From Streptomyces sp. NRRL S-455 (GTDB lineage Bacteria; Actinomycetota; Actinomycetes; Streptomycetales; Streptomycetaceae), in assembly GCF_000717875.1 (NCBI RefSeq), contig NZ_JOCT01000006.1, positions 124,001 through 188,000 on the forward strand: a DNA stretch of 64,000 nt, written 5' to 3'. Of this stretch, positions 24,085 to 33,143 are shown in pieces (position 1 is the stretch's first letter; each line of letters starts with the position of its first letter). The translations under genes and the position numbers were made by a program. The notes beneath the pieces were generated by a model. It saw nothing but the letters and a program-made list of their open reading frames with translations. It made no database searches and was not told the DNA's origin.

Positions 24085-24111
24085 CAGATGCAAGGGCAGA
24101 TGCACGTGCAC
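24085..24111 (-). promoter_or_regulatory. Shared 27-bp promoter element, copy 2 (upstream of kinase gene)
   Basis: Read on the minus strand it begins GTGCACGTGCATCTGCCC and ends TTGCATCTG, 26 of 27 bases as at 23051-23077. The 306-bp gap between the kinase and XRE genes also contains an AT-rich stretch at about 24144-24164, unusual for this DNA and a probable promoter; no gene was seen in it. Confidence 0.65.
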
Positions 24112-24316
24112 GTGACCGGAATGAGACGGCCCGTACCGCTTGTTGGCTAATTTTTTATCGGTCTAGTCCTCCAACTCCGGCCGTTGGCTTGCGTCTTCCT
24201 TGCCTACCCGCGCGTGCGCCCGTCGTCTCGATTCCGTTTCTGTAACCGGACGAGTACTGCTCGGAGTGTTTTAGTGGCAGACTTCGGCCCCTGAGACGTT
24301 GGGGAGGCTGTCGAAG

Positions 24317-25177
24317 GTGAGCGCGGGAGAGCCGGGATCGGTGGTGCGGCGGATGCTGCTCGGATCGCAACTCAGGCGACTGCGTGAGGCGCGGGGCATC
24401 ACGCGCGAGGCGGCGGGATACTCGATCCGCGCCTCCGAGTCGAAGATCAGCCGCATGGAGTTGGGCCGGGTGAGCTTCAAGACCAGGGACGTCGAGGACC
24501 TGCTGACGCTGTACGGCATCACGGACGAGCAGGAGCGCGCCTCCCTGCTGTCCCTGGCGAAGGAGGCCAACGTCGCCGGCTGGTGGCACAGTTACTCCGA
24601 CGTGCTGCCCAGCTGGTTCCCCACCTACGTCGGCCTGGAGGGTGCCGCCTCGCTGATCCGCGCGTACGAGGTGCAGTTCGTGCACGGCCTGCTCCAGACC
24701 GAGGCGTACGCCCACGCGGTGGTCCGGCGGGGCATGCAGGGCGCGAGCGAGGCCGACGTGGAGCGGCGGGTCGCGCTGCGCCTGGAGCGGCAGAAACACC
24801 TGGTCGACGAGAGTGCGCCGGACTTCCACATCATCCTGGACGAGGCCGCCCTGCGGCGCCCGTACGGCGACCGTGAGGTGATGCGCGGTCAGCTCCAGCA
24901 CCTCATCGACATCTCCGAGCGTCCCAACGTACGGCTGCAGATCGTGCCGTTCAGCCTCGGCGGCCACTCCGGCGAAAGTGGCGCGTTCACGATCCTCAGC
25001 TTCCCGGAGTCCGACCTGTCGGACGTCGTCTACCTCGAGCAGCTCACCAGCGCGCTGTACCTGGACAAGCCCGAGGACGTCGTCCAGTACGAGAAGGCGC
25101 TCAAGGAACTCCAGAGCGACAGTCCGGGCCCCTCGGAGAGCCGGGACCTTCTCCGGGGACTCCTTCAACTCTCCTGA
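24317..25177 (+). CDS. XRE-family regulator with DUF5753 domain (WhiJ-like)
   Basis: 286 aa from GTG 24317 (an in-frame TTG at 24299 is possible). The N-terminal HTH (LGSQLRRLREARGITREAAGYSIRASESKISRMELGRVSF) is followed by a DUF5753 sensor-like domain (WFPTYVGLEGAASLIRAYEVQFVHGLLQTEAYAHAVVR...FHIILDEAALRRPYG). These regulators work with DUF397 partners in developmental control in Streptomyces. With the DUF397 gene and the kinase it forms a three-gene cluster, and it is the best candidate to bind the duplicated 27-bp element. Confidence 0.9.
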   Translation: MSAGEPGSVVRRMLLGSQLRRLREARGITREAAGYSIRASESKISRMELGRVSFKTRDVEDLLTLYGITDEQERASLLSLAKEANVAGWWHSYSDVLPSWFPTYVGLEGAASLIRAYEVQFVHGLLQTEAYAHAVVRRGMQGASEADVERRVALRLERQKHLVDESAPDFHIILDEAALRRPYGDREVMRGQLQHLIDISERPNVRLQIVPFSLGGHSGESGAFTILSFPESDLSDVVYLEQLTSALYLDKPEDVVQYEKALKELQSDSPGPSESRDLLRGLLQLS

Positions 25178-25250
25178 AACATCAGTACGATGACGTGTGA
25201 TCAGATCGTGAAGCCGCGATCAGAGGTCTTCCAGGGATCGAGGGATCACA

Positions 25251-26714
25251 ATGTCGCCGTCCTGCTTCACCGACCTTGCGCTGCAGTACATCGACGGTGA
25301 GTGGCGCCCGGGCACCGGTTCCTGGGACATCATCGACTTCAACCCGTACGACGACGAGAAGCTGGCGTCGATCACCATAGCCACGGCCGACGAGGTCGAT
25401 CAGGCGTACCGGGCCGCCGCCCGCGCCCAGAAGCAGTGGGCGGCGACCAACCCCTACGCCCGCCGCGCGGTGTTCGAGAAGGCCCTGAGGCTGATCGAGG
25501 AGCGCGAGGCGGAGATCTCCGAGGCCATCATCGCCGAGCTCGGCGGCACGCGCCTGAAGGCCGCCTTCGAGCTGCACCTCGCCAAGGAGTTCCTGCGCGA
25601 GGCGGTCCACCTGGCGCTGGCCCCCGAGGGCCGGATCGTCCCCTCGCCGGTGGACGGCAAGGAGAACCGCGTCTATCGCGTGCCGGTCGGCGTCGTCGGC
25701 GTGATCAGCCCCTTCAACTTCCCGTTCCTGCTGTCGATCAAGTCCGTCGCCCCGGCGCTCGCGCTCGGCAACGCCGTGGTGCTCAAGCCGCACCAGAACA
25801 CGCCGATCGTCGGCGGCTCCCTGGTCGCGAAGATCTTCGAGGACGCGGGCCTGCCCGGCGGTCTGCTGAACGTCGTCATCACCGACATCGCGGAGATCGG
25901 CGACGCCTTCCTCGAGCACCCGGTGCCCAAGGTCATCTCCTTCACCGGCTCCGACCAGGTCGGCCGGCACGTGGCGACGGTCTGCGCCCGGCAGTTCAAG
26001 CGCTCCGTCCTCGAACTGGGCGGCAACAGCGCGCTGGTGGTCCTGGACGACGCCGATGTCGACTACGCGGTCGACGCGGCGGTCTTCAGCCGGTACGTCC
26101 ACCAGGGCCAGGTCTGTATGGCCGCCAACCGCGTCCTGGTCGACCGTTCGATCGCGGACGAGTTCACGGAGAAGTTCGTCGCCAAGGTGAAGACGCTCAA
26201 GGCGGGCGACCCGCGCGACCCGGAGACCGTGATCGGCCCGGTCATCAACTCCTCGCAGGCCGACGCGATCGAGGGGGCGGTCGAGCAGGCGCTGGCCGAG
26301 GGCGCCACAGCCCTGGTGCGCGGCGGGCGGACCGACAACCTCGTCGAGCCGTCCGTCCTGACCGACGTCCCCGCCGACTCGGCCCTGCTGCGGCAGGAGG
26401 TCTTCGGACCGGTCGCCTTCCTCGTCCCCTTCGACGGTGAGGAGGAGGCCGTACGCCTCGTCAACGACACTCCGTACGGCCTGAGCGGCGCCGTCCACAC
26501 CGGGAACGTCGAGCGGGGCGTCGCCTTCGCCAAGCAGATCGACACGGGCATGTTCCACGTGAACGACGGCACCGTCCACGACGAGCCGATCGTCCCCTTC
26601 GGCGGCGAGAAGCACTCGGGCCTCGGCCGGCTCAACGGCGAGACGATGGTGGACTCGTTCACCACGACCAAGTGGATCTCGGTGCAGCACGGCCGCAGCG
26701 GGTTCCCGTTCTAG
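25251..26714 (+). CDS. Aldehyde dehydrogenase family protein (aromatic/benzaldehyde type)
   Basis: 487 aa, the usual length. It has the cofactor site GVISPFNFPFLLSIKSVAPALALGNAVVLKP, the FTGSDQVGRHV turn, general base Glu in LELGGNSALVVLDDADVDYAV, nucleophile Cys in GQVCMAANRVLV, and the C-terminal EVFGPVAFLVPF. GAGGGA lies before ATG 25251. It oxidises an aldehyde to an acid with NAD(P)+ in the cytoplasm. Closest character is the benzaldehyde/vanillin dehydrogenase branch, but specificity is uncertain. It is monocistronic: a perfect terminator follows. Confidence 0.88.
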   Translation: MSPSCFTDLALQYIDGEWRPGTGSWDIIDFNPYDDEKLASITIATADEVDQAYRAAARAQKQWAATNPYARRAVFEKALRLIEEREAEISEAIIAELGGTRLKAAFELHLAKEFLREAVHLALAPEGRIVPSPVDGKENRVYRVPVGVVGVISPFNFPFLLSIKSVAPALALGNAVVLKPHQNTPIVGGSLVAKIFEDAGLPGGLLNVVITDIAEIGDAFLEHPVPKVISFTGSDQVGRHVATVCARQFKRSVLELGGNSALVVLDDADVDYAVDAAVFSRYVHQGQVCMAANRVLVDRSIADEFTEKFVAKVKTLKAGDPRDPETVIGPVINSSQADAIEGAVEQALAEGATALVRGGRTDNLVEPSVLTDVPADSALLRQEVFGPVAFLVPFDGEEEAVRLVNDTPYGLSGAVHTGNVERGVAFAKQIDTGMFHVNDGTVHDEPIVPFGGEKHSGLGRLNGETMVDSFTTTKWISVQHGRSGFPF

Positions 26715-26728
26715 CGTCTTCCGACGCC

Positions 26729-26771
26729 CGGGCCCTTGCGGACAGAACCTGACCGCAAGGGCCCGTAGTTT
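26729..26771 (+). terminator. Terminator after the aldehyde dehydrogenase gene
   Basis: CGGGCCCTTGCGG (26729-26741) and CCGCAAGGGCCCG (26753-26765) form a perfect 13-bp stem, followed by TAGTTTT. Confidence 0.9.
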
Positions 26772-26820
26772 TGCCGGTGTCAGGGGGAGAGGCCCCCGGA
26801 CCTGGCGAAAGGCGGCGGTC

Positions 26821-27372
26821 ATGGTCACTCACGTTCCGGCGGAGGCGCACGGCGACGAGCACGGGGCGCTCCTGGCCTTCATCGCCGAGCAGCGGGGCGG
26901 CGTGCGCCGGGCGGTGCTCGGGCTGACGGACGAGCAGGCGGGCTCGCGTCCCAGCGCCAGCGAGCTGTCCCTGGCCGGGCTGGTGAAGCATGTCGCCGAG
27001 GTCGAGCAGATGTGGATCTCCCTGGCCAAGGGCGAGCCGCCGGCCGTGGTGCGGGACCAGAGCAACTGGCACGAGTGCTTCCGGCTGGTCGAGGGCGAGA
27101 CCGTCGCGTCCCAGCTGGCGTACTGGGAGAAGGTCGCCGCCGAGACGGAGGCGTACATCCGCTCGGTCCCGAGCCTCGACGACACCTTCGCGCTGCCGGC
27201 CCAGCCCTGGTTCCCGCCGGACGGCCGGGTCTCCCACCGCTGGCTCTGCCTCCACCTCATCCGCGAGACGGCCCGGCACGCCGGCCACGCCGACATCATC
27301 CGCGAGTCCCTGGACGGCAGGACGGCCTTCGAGCTGGTGGCCGAGGAACAGCGGGCGGTGGCCGAGGCATAA
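26821..27372 (+). CDS. DinB-family (DUF664) protein
   Basis: A 183-aa four-helix-bundle protein of the DinB/DUF664 group. It has the metal-site histidines in GLVKHVAEVEQMW and RETARHAGHADIIRE, and LSLAGLVKH as the conserved helix. Members bind a divalent metal; some are mycothiol- or bacillithiol-dependent S-transferases. Mycothiol is made by actinomycetes, so a thiol-transfer role is reasonable but unproven. AAAGG precedes the ATG. It ends 10 bp before padR, so the two are probably co-transcribed. Confidence 0.85.
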   Translation: MVTHVPAEAHGDEHGALLAFIAEQRGGVRRAVLGLTDEQAGSRPSASELSLAGLVKHVAEVEQMWISLAKGEPPAVVRDQSNWHECFRLVEGETVASQLAYWEKVAAETEAYIRSVPSLDDTFALPAQPWFPPDGRVSHRWLCLHLIRETARHAGHADIIRESLDGRTAFELVAEEQRAVAEA

Positions 27373-27382
27373 CCTTGGCCGC

Positions 27383-28024
27383 ATGTCAACGATCCGCCTC
27401 CTCGTGCTCGGCGCGGTCCGTATGCACGGGCGGGCCCACGGCTACCAGGTGCGCAACGACCTGGAGTACTGGGGCGCGCACGAGTGGTCCACAGCCAAGC
27501 CCGGCTCGATCTACCACGCGCTGAAGCAGATGGCGAAGCAGGGGCTGCTGCACGCGCACGAGATCGCCCCGTCCACGGCCGGCGGCCCGCCGCGCACGGA
27601 GTACGAGATCACCGGGCAGGGCACCGAGGAGTACTTCCGGATGCTGCGGGAGGCGCTGGTCACCTACGACCAGCGCGGGGACATGAAGACGGCCGCCGTC
27701 GGCTTCGTCGTCGACCTGCCGCGGGCCGAGGCGGTCGCCCTGCTGAAGGAGCGCACCCTGCGGATCGAGCAGTGGCGGGCCTCCGTCCTGGAGCACTACG
27801 TCCCCGAGGAGGGGCCCGAACAGCTCGGTCACATCGGCGAGATCATGAACATGTGGGTCCACACGGCCGACTCCGAGGCCGAGTGGACCCGCGGTCTCAT
27901 CGAGCGCATCGAGGGCGGCGCCTACACCTTCGCCGACGAGGGGGACCCGTTCGTCGGAGTCCTGGCCGAGGGTGAGGAGAACCCGTACGCCACGGGGGAG
28001 CGGCATCCCGGCGACGATCACTAA
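27383..28024 (+). CDS. PadR-family transcriptional regulator
   Basis: A 213-aa protein. It has a PadR winged helix (RLLVLGAVRMHGRAHGYQVRNDLEYWGAHEWSTAKPGSIYHALKQMAKQGLL, wing PRTEYEITGQGTEEYFRML) and a C-terminal helical dimerisation region. The start ATG is 10 bp after the DinB-like gene. Its stop codon lies inside the first of two palindromes that precede the ABC exporter genes. PadR proteins usually repress an adjacent exporter until the drug or metabolite binds. Confidence 0.92.
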   Translation: MSTIRLLVLGAVRMHGRAHGYQVRNDLEYWGAHEWSTAKPGSIYHALKQMAKQGLLHAHEIAPSTAGGPPRTEYEITGQGTEEYFRMLREALVTYDQRGDMKTAAVGFVVDLPRAEAVALLKERTLRIEQWRASVLEHYVPEEGPEQLGHIGEIMNMWVHTADSEAEWTRGLIERIEGGAYTFADEGDPFVGVLAEGEENPYATGERHPGDDH

Positions 28025-28083
28025 TCAAATTTGACGAATAGATGGGCCGGGCTTACCTTCGTGCTTGTAGTCAACTTTGACTA
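28022..28083. promoter_or_regulatory. Pair of PadR-type operators before the ABC exporter
   Basis: TAATCAA-AT-TTGACGA (28022-28037, overlapping the padR TAA stop) and TAGTCAA-CT-TTGACTA (28068-28083, a perfect 16-bp palindrome) share the plan TArTCAA-N2-TTGACkA. They are centred 46 bp apart. The second ends 16 bp before the exporter GTG, so binding would block its transcription start. Confidence 0.75.
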
Positions 28084-28099
28084 GCGAGGGAGGCTCAGC

Positions 28100-29050
28100 G
28101 TGGCCGACGCGGCGATCACCGTCGAAGGCGCGGAGAAGCGGTACGGCGACAAGAAGGCGCTGGACGGGCTCGACCTGACGGTCGCGCGCGGCACGGTGCA
28201 CGGGGTGCTCGGACCGAACGGAGCGGGCAAGACCACCCTCGTCCGGGTGCTGTCCACCCTGCTGCGGCCCGACGCGGGCCGGATCCAGGTGGCCGGGCAC
28301 GACGTGGTGCGCGAGGCGTACGCCGTACGGCTGCGCATCGGCCTGCTCGGCCAGCACGCGGCGCTCGACGAGGAACTCGGCGGCCGGCAGAACCTCGAGA
28401 TGTTCGGCCGGCTGCACCACCTGGGCGCCAAGCGGGCACGCGCGCGTGCCGACGAACTCCTGGACCGCTTCGACCTGGCCGGCACCGGCCGCAAGGCGGT
28501 GCGGCAGTACAGCGGCGGCATGCGGCGCCGTCTGGACCTCGCCGCCTCCCTGATCACCGAACCGGAGGTGCTCTTCCTCGACGAGCCGACCACCGGCCTC
28601 GACCCGCGGGGCCGCGCCGAGGTGTGGAGCTCCGTCCGCTCCCTGGTCGGCGGCGGCACGACGGTCCTGCTCACCACGCAGTACCTGGAGGAGGCCGACC
28701 AGCTCGCCGACCGCATCTCGGTCGTCGACACCGGCCGCGTCATCGCCGAGGGCACGGCGGACGAGCTGAAGGCGCTGACCGGTGGCGACCGCATCGACGT
28801 GGTCCTGCGCGACGCCGGCCGACTGGGCGCGGCCGTCGCCCTGCTGCCCCTGACCGGGGTCACCGTCGACACCGACCGCCGACTGCTGAGCGCCCCGGTG
28901 ACCGACCGCATGGAGGCGCTCTCCGCGGTCGTACGGGCCCTTGGGGAGTCCGGCATCGAGGCCGAGGACGTCGCCCTGCGGCGCCCGACGCTGGACGAGG
29001 TGTTCCTGCACCTGACCGGAGACGACCGCCGAGTGAAGGAGGCCGCGTGA
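28100..29050 (+). CDS. Daunorubicin-resistance-type ABC transporter ATPase (DrrA-like)
   Basis: A 316-aa ATPase with Walker [11 protein letters not shown]-loop [15 protein letters not shown], signature [15 protein letters not shown], Walker [16 protein letters not shown], and H-loop [14 protein letters not shown]. The C-terminal DrrA domain carries [15 protein letters not shown]. Start GTG 28100 after GGGAGG. It pairs with the permease gene that overlaps it by 4 nt (GTGA). Predicted role: ATP-driven export of a hydrophobic compound, under control of the upstream PadR protein. Confidence 0.93.
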   Translation: MADAAITVEGAEKRYGDKKALDGLDLTVARGTVHGVLGPNGAGKTTLVRVLSTLLRPDAGRIQVAGHDVVREAYAVRLRIGLLGQHAALDEELGGRQNLEMFGRLHHLGAKRARARADELLDRFDLAGTGRKAVRQYSGGMRRRLDLAASLITEPEVLFLDEPTTGLDPRGRAEVWSSVRSLVGGGTTVLLTTQYLEEADQLADRISVVDTGRVIAEGTADELKALTGGDRIDVVLRDAGRLGAAVALLPLTGVTVDTDRRLLSAPVTDRMEALSAVVRALGESGIEAEDVALRRPTLDEVFLHLTGDDRRVKEAA

Positions 29051-29808
29051 CCGCCCACGCCCTGACCGACTCCTGGACCATGACCCGCCGGGAACTCGCC
29101 CGCTGGGGACGGCAGCCGGTCCAACTGGTCGTCAACCTCGTCTTCCCGGTCATGCTGCTGCTCATGTTCGGCTACCTGGTCGGCGGCGGCCGGGGCGTGA
29201 ACGGCGAGTACCGCGACTACCTGATCCCGGGCATGCTCGCGCTCACCATGGCCTTCGGCCTGGAGGGCACGATGATCGCCGTCACACAGGACCTGAACAA
29301 GGGCGTGATCGACCGGTTCCGCTCGATGCCCATGGCCAACGGGGCCGTGCTGGTGGGCCGTTCCGCCGCCGACATGCTCCAGTCGGCGATGGCCCTGGCG
29401 GTGCTCATCGCCGTGGGCAGCGCACTCGGCTGGCGTGCCCACGGCGGTCCGGCGGCCTTCCTGGGAGCCGTGGGCCTGCTGCTCCTGTTCCGGTTCGCCA
29501 TGCTGTGGATCGGCATCCACCTGGCGCTGGTGGCCGGGAAGCCGGAGATGGTCCAGGCCGTGCAGATCCTGGTCTGGCCGATCGGCTTCCTGTCCAACGC
29601 CCTCGCCCTGCCCGACTCCATGCCCGGCTGGCTGGGCACGGTCGTCGAGTGGAACCCGATGTCCCACACGGCCACGGCCGTACGGGACCTGTTCGGCACC
29701 CCCGGCGCGGAGTCCGGGCACGTGGGGGCGGCGATCGCCTGGCCACTCGCCCTGCTGGCGGTGTTCTTCCCGCTGGCGGTACGGCGGTTCGGGCGGCTCA
29801 GTAGGTGA
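29047..29808 (+). CDS. ABC-2 type drug exporter permease (DrrB-like)
   Basis: A 253-aa membrane protein with six hydrophobic segments and the ABC-2 pattern: [40 protein letters not shown], then [27 protein letters not shown], and [40 protein letters not shown]. It begins with GTG overlapping the ATPase stop. It forms the transmembrane half of the exporter. The 225 bp that follow contain no gene. Confidence 0.93.
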   Translation: MTAHALTDSWTMTRRELARWGRQPVQLVVNLVFPVMLLLMFGYLVGGGRGVNGEYRDYLIPGMLALTMAFGLEGTMIAVTQDLNKGVIDRFRSMPMANGAVLVGRSAADMLQSAMALAVLIAVGSALGWRAHGGPAAFLGAVGLLLLFRFAMLWIGIHLALVAGKPEMVQAVQILVWPIGFLSNALALPDSMPGWLGTVVEWNPMSHTATAVRDLFGTPGAESGHVGAAIAWPLALLAVFFPLAVRRFGRLSR

Positions 29809-30033
29809 GGGGGCTTCACCGTACGAGCGACGCCGTGACCCCGCCGACCCGGCGGAGGCTCGAGACGGCCCCGGCATACGTCGAATGAAGTGACGCGCTC
29901 GTCATTCGCGGGCCCTGAAATACGACGGCAAGGTTTCCGGAACCTCCGCATCTCCTCCCGCCGAGCGGGGATACCGTCGTCAATGCGCGCTTCGATCGCG
30001 CAGTGGTCGTGATGGCTGCACGGGGGCGGGACA

Positions 30034-31167
30034 TTGGCACAACAGAACGGCATTCGAACACACTCCCTATGGTGGAGTGGGGTCGCATCTTTCATCGTTC
30101 TTCTGGTGGCGGGCACTCTCGTATTCGCCGGCTGCGAAAGGCCCGGGTCCAACCAGGGAGCGGACAGTCCGGGGAGTACGACAGGCGCGCCGCGCAGCGC
30201 CGGGCCGGGCGATGGCCCGACCAAGTCGCCCCGCGCGACAGACGGCACGGACGGGAAGCCGGGATCATCCACTCCTGGCGGCAGTTGGACAGGCGCTCCG
30301 GGTTCCGAGGGACGGTCCTGGACACCGGCCGCCTCGGGGCCTGCGGCATCCACCTGGCCGTCCGGGCCCGGGTCGCCGGGGTCGCCCGGGTCGCCAGGGT
30401 CGCCAGGGTCTGGAGGCGGTGGCGACGGAAACGGGAACGGAAAGGGAAAGGGAAAGGGAAAGGAGGAAACGCCGACGGAGCATTTCTCCTGGCTTCGTAT
30501 CGGCCCCAAGTCCCCCGTGATGGACTCGATCAACACGGACCACGTCTACGATTCGGTCCAGCAACACAAATGCGACTACGCCCGGGACAAATACGACACG
30601 GTGGGCCCGGAGCGCAGGGCGAACAGCGACCCGAACACCTGGAATCTCCTCAAGGGGCTCATCGGCATCTGTCTTGCCGTGCAGGGAGACGAGAGTGAGT
30701 GGGAAACCGTTGTCGACTCCTACCGGGACGTCCGGGGAATCTCCACGGGGAACTGCAAGTACGAGGCGGGGTACCGGCTGCTGGAAGCGGTCGCGTCGTT
30801 CGTACAGGCGCACCCCGACGGCAAGGTGCTGATCGATGACGCGCCGACGGGACCGGGCTCCGCGGCGTGCCCCTACCGGATCCAGGATGTGTACGTGAGC
30901 GCGACCGGCCGGTCCCCGGAGACAGTCGCTCCCGGGACCGAGCTCTGGGCGCGTGGAACCTGGCCGAGCGAGGTCGGGCGTGTCCTCCTGAACGGGACGG
31001 AGGCACCGGTCATCCGATTGCCGGACTCCGACCAGCACAGCTGCTGCCACAACGCCTCCGTCAGCTTCACGGTGCCGAAGAACATGCCGAAGGGGACCGT
31101 GAACGAAGTGACGGTCACCGGAGCCGGCTTCAGAATCAGCGCACGCATCACCTTCGAGGTCCAGTAG
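30034..31167 (+). CDS. Large secreted lipoprotein with Gly-Ser-Pro linker, function unknown
   Basis: 377 aa from TTG 30034, with GGGGGCGGG just upstream; no ATG or GTG fits the signal peptide. Lipobox FAGC is near residue 33. A low-complexity linker follows (about residues 35-145), ending in GSPGSPGSPGSPGSGGGG and GNGNGKGKGKGKE. Then comes an ordered domain with several Cys (QQHKCDYAR, GICLAVQ, GNCKYEA) and a C-terminal beta domain resembling IPT/TIG (VAPGTELWARGTW...NEVTVTGAGFRISARITFEVQ). The membrane-protein gene 5 bp downstream is surely co-transcribed, so the two may form a surface complex. Confidence 0.7.
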   Translation: MAQQNGIRTHSLWWSGVASFIVLLVAGTLVFAGCERPGSNQGADSPGSTTGAPRSAGPGDGPTKSPRATDGTDGKPGSSTPGGSWTGAPGSEGRSWTPAASGPAASTWPSGPGSPGSPGSPGSPGSGGGGDGNGNGKGKGKGKEETPTEHFSWLRIGPKSPVMDSINTDHVYDSVQQHKCDYARDKYDTVGPERRANSDPNTWNLLKGLIGICLAVQGDESEWETVVDSYRDVRGISTGNCKYEAGYRLLEAVASFVQAHPDGKVLIDDAPTGPGSAACPYRIQDVYVSATGRSPETVAPGTELWARGTWPSEVGRVLLNGTEAPVIRLPDSDQHSCCHNASVSFTVPKNMPKGTVNEVTVTGAGFRISARITFEVQ

Positions 31168-31172
31168 CCGCC

Positions 31173-32273
31173 ATGCCTGCTCCCCGTGGCACAGCACGGT
31201 TGCGCGCCGTGGCGAGCCGGGCCCGCCGGCCCCGCCCGGACGACGCGGGCCGTCGGGCCCGGAGCGGTGGGCCGCCTGCCGGCCCCGGGCCGACGCCGGA
31301 CCCGCCCGCTCCACCCTCTGCTCCCGCCCCGCCCAATCCCCCTCCTCACCCCCTGCCTGATCCCGCTCCCACCCGCCCCGCCGACACCGATTCCGATTCC
31401 GCCCCGAGCCCGGAGCCACAGGACGAGAACGCCGCCCTCCCACCCGGCTGGCTGGAACTCCTCGGCGCGGTCGGGTCGTTGCTGTCGCTCCTCACCGCTG
31501 TGCTGTTCTACTTCGGCTGGTCCAGTACCGACGCCGAAACCCGCGCCCTCGGGCTGCGCGACACCGTGCTGCGCCTGTCGACCATCGACTACCTGCTGCG
31601 CAGCGTGGACGCCCTGTTCCTGCCCGCCTGGCTCGTGGCGGCCGCAGCGCTCGCCGGTACGGGCCTGCACCACTGGGTGAAGCAGTCCCCCGGACGCGCC
31701 GAGACGGTGACGCGAGTTTTCCGCCACGCGTGGCTGCCGCCTCTGGCCCTGCTGGCGCTGCTGCCCGGCTACCCTGCCGCCTTCGAGTTGATCGTCCCGC
31801 TGGCGATGATCCTCGGCTTCCTGCTGACCACGTACTCGCGCACCCTTCCGGGCCCCGGAACCCTGCCGACCGACCGCCGCAGAGCGCTGCGCCTGTGGGG
31901 GCTGACCGTGCTGATCAGCGTGCTGTTGTTGTTCTGGGCCACATCGGCGTACGCCGGGATCGTGGGCCGCAGCCGGGCCGCCGAGGCCGCACGTACCGTC
32001 AACACGGCGTTCCCCGCGGTCGTCGTCTTCAGCGAGAAGGATTTGCTGATCCGCGGCAACGGAACCTGCTACAACCGCATCACGGACAAGGACAGTGCCT
32101 ACGGATTCCGTTACGCGGGCCTACGCCTCTTCCACGTATCGGGCGACCGCGTGTTCCTGGTGGGATCGGACTGGACGCCCGGGAGCGGAACGCTCTGGGT
32201 GATCGAGAAGGACGACACCACGCGCGTCGAGTTCTCCAACGCCCTGGGCAGACCTCGTCCCCAGGAGTGCTGA
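31173..32273 (+). CDS. Hypothetical membrane protein with proline-rich N-terminus
   Basis: 366 aa from ATG 31173. A basic, Pro-rich cytoplasmic-type tail of about 95 residues is followed by hydrophobic segments around LLGAVGSLLSLLTAVLFYFGW, FLPAWLVAAAALAGTGL, LPPLALLALLPGY / IVPLAMILGFLLTTY, and LTVLISVLLLFWATSAYA. An extracytoplasmic C-terminal domain of about 95 residues follows (AFPAVVVFSEKDLLIRGNGTCYNR...DRVFLVGSDW). No family was recognised. It starts 5 bp after the lipoprotein gene. Confidence 0.7.
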   Translation: MPAPRGTARLRAVASRARRPRPDDAGRRARSGGPPAGPGPTPDPPAPPSAPAPPNPPPHPLPDPAPTRPADTDSDSAPSPEPQDENAALPPGWLELLGAVGSLLSLLTAVLFYFGWSSTDAETRALGLRDTVLRLSTIDYLLRSVDALFLPAWLVAAAALAGTGLHHWVKQSPGRAETVTRVFRHAWLPPLALLALLPGYPAAFELIVPLAMILGFLLTTYSRTLPGPGTLPTDRRRALRLWGLTVLISVLLLFWATSAYAGIVGRSRAAEAARTVNTAFPAVVVFSEKDLLIRGNGTCYNRITDKDSAYGFRYAGLRLFHVSGDRVFLVGSDWTPGSGTLWVIEKDDTTRVEFSNALGRPRPQEC

Positions 32274-32375
32274 GCAGCGACGCCGTACGCCGCAGCAGTT
32301 GTCTTCGCACCGTGGCCGGCTTCTCGCGACGTACCGACATCGGCGAGGGACGGGCTTTCCGTCGGTACGGCGCGG

Positions 32376-32699
32376 TCAACGACTGCTGTTCGCGCCGCTC
32401 CCGGCGTCCGGGTGGGCGAGAAGGCGGGCGCCTCTGCTCTCCGCGATGCGGCGTACGTCGGTCAGCGCCTCGCTCATGCGGGCGAGCAGGAAGCGGAGCT
32501 GGCCGGTGGTCACCCGCTGGTCCTCGAGCATGTCGGCCGCATGGTCGAGGAGGGCATCGGCCATGCCGAGCTGGGCGTTCTCGATGGCGTCGGCGGCCCG
32601 GGAGAGCCGGCCGCTCCCGTCGGTCAGGAGATAGCACGGCTTGCCTTCGGGGCTTGCCCAGGGCAGCAGCCGCGCCGGTGTGATGGCGCTGTCCGTCAT
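32376..32699 (-). CDS. Hypothetical protein, Streptomyces WhiJ-locus type
   Basis: 107 aa, mostly helical: LPWASPEGKPCYLLTDGSGRLSRAADAIENAQLGMADALLDHAADML, then RFLLARMSEALTDVRRIAESRG. No family name can be given. Similar small proteins often accompany XRE/DUF5753 and DUF397 genes in Streptomyces. Its ATG overlaps the preceding gene's stop by 4 nt (ATGA), so both belong to one transcript divergent from the XRE gene at 33144. Confidence 0.65.
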   Translation of the reverse strand: MTDSAITPARLLPWASPEGKPCYLLTDGSGRLSRAADAIENAQLGMADALLDHAADMLEDQRVTTGQLRFLLARMSEALTDVRRIAESRGARLLAHPDAGSGANSSR

Positions 32700-33022
32700 G
32701 CGGTCATTCCCATGTCGTGGATCGGGTCCGGGTACGAGTGATGCGGGCGCAGGTCGATGCCCTGAGGGGCGAGCAGCAGGGGGCCACGCCGGGCCCGCCG
32801 ACGCCGCTCCCGCTCCCGGCGCTCGTGTGCGACGAGGTAGGGGCGTACGAGGGCGTTGTCCTCACCGCGTAGAGGGCGTGCGCCGAACCGGTGGGGAGTC
32901 GGCCCGTCGACCGGCGGGTGCGGAGGGGCGTATCCGTGCCTCGCGGTGAGCCGATGTCGCCCCGTGGCGGGGAGGACTAGGTGAAGCAGTGCTTCGAGCA
33001 GGCGGGTGATGGCGTCGGGCAT
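32696..33022 (-). CDS. Hypothetical basic protein, divergent from XRE gene
   Basis: 108 aa from ATG 33022, with GGAG eight bases before. The sequence is rich in Arg and Pro (RHGYAPPHPPVDGPTPHRFG; HERRERERRRRARRGPLLLAPQGIDLRP) with a short N-terminal hydrophobic helix (AITRLLEALLHLVLP). No known domain. A longer upstream frame to 33121 would run through the XRE promoter and is rejected. It is coupled to the next gene by ATGA. Confidence 0.6.
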   Translation of the reverse strand: MPDAITRLLEALLHLVLPATGRHRLTARHGYAPPHPPVDGPTPHRFGARPLRGEDNALVRPYLVAHERRERERRRRARRGPLLLAPQGIDLRPHHSYPDPIHDMGMTA

Positions 33023-33109
33023 GGCGTGACTCCGTGATCGATGTCGCTGTCTGTAGCGATCGACATACAGAGTGAGAGCAATCGGACTAGGCTCGCCAGG
33101 GGGTGAGAC

Positions 33110-33128
33110 GTGACAGGGCATTTGTCAC
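33110..33128. promoter_or_regulatory. XRE autoregulatory operator candidate, promoter copy
   Basis: GTGACA-GGGCATT-TGTCAC, an inverted repeat with a 7-bp spacer, ends 15 bp before the TTG start of the XRE gene and just before its GGGGG ribosome site. The same arms and spacer length recur inside the gene at 33512-33534. Confidence 0.6.
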
Positions 33129-33143
33129 AAGGGGGTAGATCTC

